A stretch of 64,000 bases of DNA from Spinacia oleracea (Eukaryota; Streptophyta; Magnoliopsida; Caryophyllales; Amaranthaceae). The position numbers and the translations under genes are program-made. The DNA is taken from the NCBI RefSeq assembly GCF_020520425.1, contig NC_079491.1, positions 45,560,027 through 45,624,026 on the forward strand, in the 5' to 3' direction. This document shows positions 55,336-64,000 of the stretch, in pieces. Numbering within the stretch: the first letter of the stretch is position 1; each line of letters starts with the position of its first letter. Under the pieces are notes generated by a model, which saw only the letters and a program-made list of their open reading frames with translations, searched no databases and had not been told where the DNA came from.

Positions 55336-56457
55336 ATGGCTAACCAGGAAATTTCTGAAGTGGTTAGACAACTAGCTGAGGTAGTTCGAGACCTAGCTCA
55401 AACTAGAGCCAACCCAGTGCATGATGTGGCTGGGGAAATGTTTAAGAAAATAGCTCAAAGCAAGCCTCCACTGTATAACGGGGAGATTGAACCAAGTGTA
55501 CTTGAAAACTGGTTGAGAGAATTTGATAAGCTTATCCTAGCCGTGAATTGCCCCGAAGACCTTAGGGTAAACAGTGCTGTGTATTACCTTAGAGGTGAAG
55601 CTGATTTATGGTGGCAACGATGTGAGAATACCCTTAGAGCCACACCTAACTTTGAGTGGGAAGCGTTTAAAACCGCATTGAGGAACAAGTTTTACCCACC
55701 TGACCTGAAGAAGCAAAAGGCGCAGGAGTTCATCGAACTCAAAATGGAGGGTTTGTCTGTAACGGAGTACTATTCCAAGTTTATAGAGCTGTCTAGGTTT
55801 GCACCTGAAGTGGTGGCAACGGAAGAGATTAGAGCTCAAAGGTTTGAGAATGGATTGACCATGGACTTACAGTTGTTGTTGTTCGGAGAGGCCTTTACCT
55901 CATTAGACACCCTATACGGAAAAGCTGCTCACCTATATGGGGTTACAGCAAAGGAAGAATGGAGGTGCCAAGAAAAGAAAGGATGTTGGGAACTCGAATC
56001 ACGGAAGTAACCAACAGAATCAAGGGAATTTTAAGAAGCACAAAGGGAATGGGAATTTCCAGTTTAGGTCTAACAATGGTGGAAATCGCAACAACCAAAG
56101 TGGTGGAAACCAGTCTGGAAGGAATGGAGTAGGGACCTACGACTGTAGGCGCTGTAACATGAATCACCATGAAAAGGATTGTGACTGAAACCTAGTGACC
56201 TGTAGATCCTGTTAGAAGTTAGGCCATAGGGAGTACGAATGCTTTTCTAAGAATGGAAAGCCTAACCAAGGTAACCACCAGAACAATAATAAGAATAACC
56301 AAAGGAGTTACCAAGTGGTAACAATAACAATAGCAATGGCAATCACCAGAACCATGGAAAGCCTGGAGGAAACCAACAGCAGAATGGGAACCGAAACAAC
56401 AATGGAAACACCAATGGAGGTGGCTATAACAAAGGAGTTGCCCAAGGGAAGCTGAAT
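55336..56457 (+). pseudogene. gag: Gag of element C, broken
   Basis: Starts MANQEISEVVRQLAEVVRDL at 55336 and is open for 225 codons through the capsid region (YYLRGEADLWWQRC, EYYSKFIELSRFAPEVV). A one-base insertion in a G run near 55940 shifts the frame. The continuation holds the first zinc region (CRRCNMNHHEKDC) and then meets TGA near 56186 and TAG near 56210 inside the second knuckle. A further length change in the Asn-rich linker puts the protease in yet another frame. Without these changes the product would match the element-B gag. Confidence 0.88.
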
Positions 56458-57635
56458 GTGATATCTAGGCAAGAAGCGGAGACTTCCTCTGACGTCATAG
56501 CTGGTACTTTTTCTATTAAATCCGTTTTAGTTAAAGTACTATTTGATTCTGGTGCAACATATTCTTTTATCTCAGTAGACATTTTGGGAAAATTAGGTTT
56601 GAAAGAGCCTGAAGCAATTGAGGTACCTATAGTCATACCTACTGGTAGCATAGTGAAGTATACCAAGATCCATAGAGATGTGCCTTTGACCATAGCCAAG
56701 ACCATATTCTTTTCTAACCTAATCGAGTTTGAATTAGGAGAGCTAGATGTGATTCTAGGGATGGATTGGTTGGCCATGTTCAAAGCCAAAATAGATTGTG
56801 AGAAGCAGAAGGTTCACTTGAGGTCTAGCTTAGGCAAAGTAGTGTCGTATCGTCGTTTGGGTAAACCTAAGAACATAGGGATTATCACGGCAATGGAACT
56901 CGTGAAGCTAGTCAGTAAAGGGAACCCAGTCTTCTTATGCAATGTGAGAAACCTAGAGCATGTGACCAAAGATCAAGCTGAGGACATTGTAGTAGTGAAT
57001 GAATTCCTCGATGTGTTTCCAGAAGAGATCCCGGGGATGCCTCCCAATCGACCTATTGACTTTACCATAGACTTAGTGCTTGGAACCGCGCCTATCTCGA
57101 AAGCACCATATCGAATGGCTCCAGCAGAAATGAATGAGTTGAAAGGCCAATTGGAGGATCTATTAGAGAAAGGTTACATTAGGCCAAGTGCATCGCCTTG
57201 GGGAGCACCAGTCTTGTTTGTGAAAAAGAAGGATGGAAGTATGAGGCTCTGTATCGACTACAGGGAGCTCAATAAAGTCACGATCAAGAATAAGTATCCT
57301 TTACCTAGGATAGATTACCTATTTGACCAACTGAAAGGAGCAGGAATCTTTTCAAAGATCGATTTGCGCTCAGGTTATCATCAATTGAGAATCGCTGATC
57401 ACGATATACCGAAGACCGCATTCAGGACTAGATACGGACATTATGAGTTCACTGTTATGCCTTTTGGGTTAGCCAATGCACCTGCAATATTTATGGACTT
57501 AATGAACCGTGTGTTCCATGCTTATTTGGACAAGTTTGTAGTGGTTTTCATAGATGACATCCTAGTGTATTCGAAGAGTGAAGAGGATCACGCTGAACAC
57601 TTGAGATCTGTGTTGAGTACGCTGAGAGATAACCA
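56458..57635 (+). pseudogene. pol: Protease and partial RT of element C
   Basis: Open frame read from [20 protein letters not shown]. The protease holds [11 protein letters not shown] and [12 protein letters not shown] follows with [41 protein letters not shown] and [10 protein letters not shown], ending at STLRDN where the sequence switches to another element at 57635. The last residues (HIYISNIFN) are read-through into that element. RT is missing its thumb and connection; RNase H and integrase are absent. Confidence 0.9.
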
Positions 57636-57926
57636 TATATATATTTCAAATATATTTAATTAAATTCGAAAATAAAAGAAAAAGAACGTACTTAATTCAC
57701 ATAAACGAAAAGTTTCAAATAAATAAGTTAATTTCGAACTTAAATAAGAAATATTAATATGCTTTCAAACAAAATAAAATGTATTTGGTACCCCTCCAAA
57801 AAAGTATGCATTTTTGAATGATATAATAAGTAGGAGCTCAATTCTAGGAAATTCGTTTTAGGAAAATAGCTAGTTTAGGCGCCTAAAACTTATTGAAGTA
57901 AAACCATAAGCTTCTAGATACCACTT
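57636..57926 (-). other. Leader of a family-A element (copy D) with primer-binding site
   Basis: Matches 12340-12617 of element A base for base over long stretches. The primer-binding site is 57910-57923 (minus-strand TGGTATCTAGAAGC, as in element A). Gag and pol of this copy are missing. Confidence 0.85.
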
Positions 57927-58960
57927 TGTAACACTCCGACAATTCTCTCTTTTCTAAAATAACCTTTTAACATAAAACGTAAAGAATTATCAAGGAATTA
58001 TCGCCCGTGTGAAAATGTAATGGCTTATTCAGAATTTTGCAGCGGAAAACATAAAAATAACTTTAGGTTTATAAACAATCAACTACAGAGTTAATCCCAA
58101 AACCAATCAACGAAAATGAAGTCAAAGTAGCTAGTTCAACAAGTTTAAAGTCCAATTAAACAACCTCAAATCAATTTAGCAAATGAAAACTAAATACAAG
58201 CTCTCTAATCCCGATCTCTATGATGCATCATCTTCAAACCTGTAGATAGACAACGCTTATTGATCCTTAAACACTGCTCACCAAAATGGGTCATCACAGG
58301 ATCAATAAGGCATAGCCATGATCAACACACACAAACAAAGCCCGTAATCAGCAAAGCTGAGTACTACATACTAAAACAATAATAATCCTAACATGATTCT
58401 ATTAAACGAACAACCCTAACATGATACTAATAAAACATAAGTAAGGATAACCAAAACATATTGACTTTAAGACTATATTTGACTGAACTACACCTTTGTA
58501 TTATTACCATTATTTTAATTGAAATAGTCAATGGACCGAGTTGCTACTAGAAGCCTTCACTAAGGAATACGAGGTATGGGCGCGACTCCATAACCCCAAT
58601 GACCTGCGATATCGAGGAAATTTTGACTGAAATAGAACCGGTGATCAATCCGGCCCCGGAAAAAGCCATAGGCGACCCATGACCCCAACTCCTGATTGTC
58701 CGTCACTTCAGACGTGCATAGTCTAAAGCTATTGCTACTCAGTTTCACTTCACATGATTTACAGATTAATACTCTATTATGACTCGACAATCACATAAAT
58801 CATACAATCAACAAGTATTCACAACTGTTTTCATCTTGGAATTAAATAAGTGATCACAAAGCTGTCAATCAAGAATTCATTCCAATTAATTCAACCTTTG
58901 CTTTAATAATGGTTAACCCCTTGATATGGGTATAAAGGTTCAACTTACTAAACAAGGTCC

Positions 58961-58965
58961 TCGGC
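58961..58965. repeat. Target duplication TCGGC, left copy
   Basis: Repeated at 61665-61669. The uninterrupted site appears in LTR E near 36740 as CCTCGGCCCTCATAAAG. Confidence 0.9.
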
Positions 58966-61664
58966 TGTAATCCCCCGTAATTTTATACATTTTATTAATA
59001 TATTTTAACGTATAGTTAATTATATTTAAATAGAATGTACGAATTTTAGAAATAAATATGTAATTAACGAATCTTTATTTTTATACATTTTGAATATATT
59101 TAACGATTTATGAAATAAAAATAGTTTTAGAATTTTATGTTGAAAAGAATTTGAATTACGAAAATACGTTTGAATTTGGAAAACAATTCTAATCGGTTTT
59201 GGATTTAAACATTAAAAGCAATTCTAATACTAGCCCAATTAGAAAAGCCCACAAGTAAATAACCCCAAAGTTTACTTTCAATTACTTCTCTCTCCTCTCA
59301 ACTCACAAACCCACAACAAAGGAAAACAAAAAAAACAAACTCACGTACTCTTTCACGTACCCCTTCACGTGAAACCCAAACCCTCCCCCTTGCTCCAGCA
59401 GCCGCATCAACCGGACTGCCGCTGCTCCACCACACGATCGTCCGGTAAGTCCTCCACCGTCGGTTCGTTTCTCCGTCGTCCGCCACCACCGCGAGTTCCT
59501 CGCCACCACCATTGACCGCCTCCGACCTGGTTGCTGCCGTGCCCAGCCGCCGGCCAACCTTGCTTCTCCTTTCTCCTTCGTGAACCAGCACTCCCCTCTT
59601 CTTTGTTTCTTGCTCAAATGCGCAACCAACACGTCGCCAGCTGCAGCCACCACCTGCGCCCAGCCGCGTCGGCCCATCCCCCGCAACCACCGTAGCTGCG
59701 CGCCACCTTGGCCGCCGACAACTCCTTCCTCTCTTCTTCTTTGGTTAATTCTTAAACCTTAAAACTAATTAATATTTTTATTATGTTTTATTAATTTAAT
59801 TTATGTTCTCTTGAATTAAATTTATTGTTTTTATGATTTAATTATGAATTTCATATTATATGTTTTGCATAATTAAATTATTAATTTTCAGATTATATGA
59901 TTGAATTGAAATAAGAATTTTAATTATTAAAACATGAATTTTTAAGGTTTTGATAGTTTTGAAATCATGGTAGAATGATTATAAGTTATTAAATTTATTA
60001 TTTTTATGATTTCAAACATGTTAATTATGTTTTGGAGTAGTTCGAAATTAGTTTATGTTGTTGGAAATTGCAAAGGGCATGTAATGTTGGAGTTTATGAT
60101 AAATTGTGATTATTAGTGAAGAAATCACCATGCTAGGAGGTTTAGTAGTTGAGTTAGAATGTTGAGGAATTTTCTAAACACGTTTAGGATGTATTTAGAA
60201 TGCTTTATTATTGTTGCGAATGATTAGAAATTGATTGGGAATCCTTGTTGGTTATTTTAGGCGGAGAATTCTATGTAGGCGACTTTTGAAAGGGTTAAAG
60301 TGGCCTATCAATTTGTTTACACAAGGTACGTAAATACCTGTGTGCTTGGAATGTATGTTATTTGTTGAAACCACGTTGTTATGTCTTTGAACTTGGTTAT
60401 GTTATGCCTTTGAACTTGGTTATGTTGAGATTTACATGTTTAATGTTGTTGGATGAACGTGTTGAACATGGATTTTATTATGACAATAATAACATGTTAG
60501 TATGGATGATTGATGCAAACATGTTGGTTGGGAACATTATATTATTTCATATATATTGGTTTAGATCAATTGATCGTTGTTCCCTTTTTAAGCATTTCAC
60601 TACTTTATGAGGGCCGAGGACCTTGTTTAGTAAGTTGATCCTTTACACCTATATAGAGGTGGTTAACCATTGGTAAAGGAAAGGTTGAATTAATTGGAAT
60701 GAGTTCTTGATTGATAAATTTGTGATCGCTTACCTAATTCCAAGATAAAAACAGGTGTGAATACTTGTTGAGTTTATGATTTATGTAATTATCGAGTCAT
60801 AACAAAGTATTAATTGGTAAATCATGTAAAGTGAAACTGAATAGCAATAGCTTTAGACTGTGCACGTCTGAAGTGACGGACAAACATGAGTTGGGGTTCA
60901 TGGTGGTAGCCCATGGCCTTATCTGGGACCGGATTGATCACCGTGTTCTATTTTTATTCAAACGTTCCTCGATATCGCAGGTCACTGAGGTTACGGAGTC
61001 GCGCCTGTACCTCGTCTTCCTTAGTGAAGACTTCTGGTTGGACAACTCAGTCCATTGACTATTTCAATTTAAAATAATATTATTGTTATACAAGTCTAGT
61101 CCATTTTAGCCTAGTCTAGTCAAGTGTGGTCGTCAAATTAACATGTTTTGTCTGCCCTTACTTATGCTTTATTATTATCATGTTAGGATTGTTCGTTTAA
61201 TAGAATCATGTTAGGATTATTGTTGATTTAGTATGTAGTACTCTGCTTTGCTGATTACGTGCCTTGTTTGTGTGTGTTGATCATGGCTATGCTTTATTGA
61301 TCCTGTGATGACCCATTTGGTGAGCAGTCTCTAAGGATCAATAAGCATTGTCCATCTGCAGGTTTGAAGATGTTGCAGCATTTGGATCGGGAATAGAGAG
61401 CTTGTATTTAGTTTTGATTTGCTAAGTTGACTTGGGTTTGTTTAATTGGACTTTAAACTTGTTTAATTGATATTATTTTCGTTGATTGGTTTTGGGATTA
61501 ACTATGTAGTTGATTATTTATAAACCTAAAGTTATTTTTAATTTTCCGCTGCAAAATTCTGAATAAGCCGATACGTTTTCACACGGCCGATAATGCTTTG
61601 ATAATTCTCTACGTTTTATATTAAAAGAGTATTTTAGAAAAGGGAGAATTGTCGGGGTGTTACA
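58966..61664 (+). mobile_element. Family-A solo LTR inside LTR D
   Basis: 2699 bp, TGTAATCCCCCG to GGGGTGTTACA, flanked by TCGGC on both sides and inserted in the opposite orientation to its host LTR. No internal sequence, so it was left by LTR-LTR recombination. The GC-rich part at 59350-59740 is open in several frames by composition only. Confidence 0.93.
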
Positions 61665-61669
61665 TCGGC
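61665..61669. repeat. Target duplication TCGGC, right copy
   Basis: Second copy of 58961-58965. Confidence 0.9.
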
Positions 61670-63338
61670 CTCATAAAGTAGTGAAATGCTAAAAGGGAAC
61701 AACGATCAATCGATCTAAACCAATATATATGAAATAATATAATGTTCCCAACTGACATGCTTGCATCAAACATCCAAGCTAACATGTTATAATTCTTATA
61801 ATAAAAATATATTCTCAACGCATTCATCCAATGACATTGAATATGAAATTCCAACATAAACAAGTTCATAAATACATTTCAACATGATTTCAACAATAAC
61901 ACACATCCACAAACACACAGGTATGTACGTACCTTGTGTAAACAAATTGATAGGATACTATAACAATCTCAAGAGTCGCCTACAAAGAATTCTCCACCCA
62001 AAAACAACCAATATAGATTCATATCAACTCTCATTGAATTTTCAGCAACATTAGGGTGCTTCAAACCCTTCCTAAACATAATTAGATCATTTCCCAATAT
62101 CAAAACTTGACTACTTAATCTCCTAGCATAGTGATTACTTCACTAATGACCATAATTTATCATAAACCTCAATAAACATTCCTTTTTGAAATTTCCAGCA
62201 ATATAAACTATTTTAAAACTTCAACAACACCAAATTAACATGCTTAGAATCATAAAAATCATAACTTTGGTAATTCATAATCATCCTACCATGATTTAAA
62301 ATCATTAAAACCTTAAAAATTCATACTTTAATAATTAAAACCATTATTTCAATCAAATTGTATAATCTGAAATTAATAATTTAATTATGCAAAACATGAA
62401 ATATGAAATTCATAATTAACTCATAAAAATTATAATTTAATTCAAGAAAAACATGAATTATATTAATAAAATATAAATTAAAACATTAATTAGTTTTAAG
62501 GGTTTGAGAAATACCCAAAAGTAAAGGAGAGAGGGACGCCGGCCGGAGGGGATAGGCGGCGGCGAGGGTAGCAGTTGCCGGCGAACAGGGCGCCGCTGGC
62601 TGGTGTCTCTGCGGCGGTTGCGTGCTGGGTGGTTGCGTGTGAAGCAAGAAACAAGAAGCAACAAAGAGGAAGAAGAACGTTAGCCTGTAGGCGCGGCAGC
62701 GGCGGCTGAAACGCGGTGCAGCAAGGCGGCACGGCACGGGGTAGACACAGCAACAGCAACCAGGTGGTGGTGGCTGAGCAAAAACGGAAGTCGTGATTAA
62801 GGGAAGAAGAAGAAGAGAATAAAAAGAAAGTAAAGATGAGAGGGAGGGATTACCTGTGGTCGACGATGGTCAACACGGTGGTCGACGGTGATCAGGTGGT
62901 GGTCGACGGCGGTCAGGTGGTGGCCGAAGGAAACAAGGAGGTTTGAGGGTTTGCAAATTGGCGTGAAGGAGGGAAGGAGAGTTTAGGAGTTTTCTGTTCC
63001 TTTTTTTCACGTGAAGTTCAACAAGTGTGGGGGGTTTTGGGTTTATTTGTTTGGGCTTTGTCAACTTGGACTAGGATTAGATTGGAGTTTGTTTGAATCT
63101 AAAACCGGTTAGGATTGTTTTCCAAGTTCCAATGTGTTTTCGTAATTCGAATTCTTTAACATAAAATTTTAAAATTATTTTTAATTCCATAAATCGTTAA
63201 AATATTTAAAATGTAATTAACTAAAATAAATATACGTTAATTATATATTTATTTCTAAAATTCGTAAATTTTATTTAAATATAATTAACTATACGTTAAA
63301 ATATAATAATAAAATATATAAAATTACGGGGGATTACA

Positions 63339-63838
63339 AGAAGACTAGTATCGGACAGACCTATGAAACTTTACTGTAAGAGATGAAAATCTGTCATCAG
63401 TAAATTTCATTAAAATTATTAGACACTAATCCTCAAATACCTGAGTGATTTGAGATTACTTATTTGAGAGCTGGTTACTCTGACGTTATCAACCGTCGCA
63501 CCGTAAAAGGAGGCTATAACGGCAACGCCCGGGTAATCACCTATTAAACGAAGTCTAATCCCAAGATCGCAAGATTGGGATTGTCCTCCCATAAATCGGG
63601 ATGAGATGCTGAAAGTTGTACAAGGCCACTCGGAGAGCTAGAAACTGTAAAATGTATGGCCGTGCTCAGATGAATCATAGGCTATAATTATCTGTTTATT
63701 TGATCAGTTGAACTCTAAAACCGAGAAATACCTCTGGACATAATAAGGATGACAACTCTTACCTTATGTTCATGAGCAAGCATCAAGCAACAGAGGAATT
63801 AGGCAATGCACACTTGTCCCTAAGGACAAGTGGGAGAC
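63339..63838 (+). other. Copia 3' non-coding region and polypurine tract
   Basis: Inverted match to 34860-35340. Ends in the polypurine tract GACAAGTGGGAGAC. No reading frame seen. Confidence 0.75.
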
Positions 63839-64000
63839 TGGAGGAAATAATTCCATTGGTTCAAGTATGCATTCAATTCTAAGTGTAATAAATGCGGTTC
63901 AGTATTAATTAATTATGCAAGTTAATAATTCAGTGAGATCAAGTGAACTGTATGCCTAGCTAGAGGCCGCTTCAGTTCCAGTGGAATTAATAATATTAAT
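63839..64000 (+). repeat. Copia 3' LTR, start only
   Basis: Begins TGGAGGAAATAATTCC, a variant of TGAAGGAAATAATGCC at the LTR of 33606-34859, and runs off the window. Confidence 0.8.

Larger units (their letters stand above)
50438..57635 (+). mobile_element. Family-B gypsy element C, 5' half only
   Basis: Plus-strand: 5' LTR 50438-53372, primer-binding site, leader, the extra ORF, gag, protease and most of RT. At 57635 it changes abruptly to the leader of a minus-strand family-A element. RNase H, integrase and the 3' LTR are missing. Confidence 0.9.
57927..63338 (-). repeat. Family-A 5' LTR (copy D), split by a solo LTR
   Basis: Minus-strand LTR in two pieces, 57927-58965 and 61665-63338, about 2.7 kb without the insert. 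Ends TGTAACACTCCG and GGGGGATTACA on the plus strand. It borders copia sequence at 63339. Confidence 0.9.

Noticed and set aside
35798..63338. LTR E and LTR D as the two LTRs of one family-A element
   Set aside because: Both are minus strand and could fit, but the outer five bases (GGTTT before 35798, AGAAG after 63338) do not match, and the copia flanks are different parts in opposite orientation.

Overview
The window is plant nuclear DNA made almost entirely of nested transposable elements. I see no host gene, tRNA, rRNA or CRISPR array. Chromodomain Ty3/gypsy elements with LTRs of about 2.9 kb, a LINE with zinc-binding reverse transcriptase (RT) tail, a Mutator-like element (MULE) carrying a plant mobile domain (PMD) gene, and Ty1/copia debris all point to a flowering plant, probably a eudicot. 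A Caryophyllales source is only an impression. The setting looks like silent, repeat-dense heterochromatin: many reading frames are broken by stops that look like C-to-T changes.

Layout. (1) 1-5179: internal end and 3' LTR of a plus-strand family-A gypsy element that kept gag and lost pol. It sits inside the next element. (2) 5180-15393: minus-strand family-A element with nearly identical LTRs, open gag and ruined pol. It sits inside a LINE. (3) 15394-30338: minus-strand LINE, split by element A on the left and by a solo LTR at 15947-26122 (target duplication CAACC). That solo LTR holds a 7.6-kb MULE at 17407-24978 (9-bp duplication TCCTTTTTC) with a transposase and a PMD pseudogene. The LINE itself lies in a family-A LTR whose 3' part is 30339-32152. 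(4) 32153-35797: an end of another LTR family, a decayed gypsy integrase piece and a copia LTR with its pol tail. (5) 35798-50437: a family-A LTR interrupted by a complete 12.6-kb family-B element (37699-50315, duplication CTGCG). (6) 50438-57635: the 5' half of a second family-B element on the plus strand, cut off inside RT and fused to (7) the leader and 5' LTR of a minus-strand family-A element (57636-63338). That LTR holds a plus-strand solo LTR (58966-61664, duplication TCGGC). (8) 63339-64000: copia 3' end.

How the parts work together. Family B has the autonomous plan: LTR, primer-binding site, an extra ORF before gag, then gag, protease, RT, RNase H, integrase and chromodomain. Both copies here are broken. 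Family A keeps gag but has no working pol in this window; the near-identical LTRs of one copy suggest enzymes supplied from elsewhere. The least familiar feature is the acidic ORF of about 228 codons between the primer-binding site and gag of family B, present in both copies. The MULE adds a large palindrome beside its terminal repeat and a repeat-built intron.
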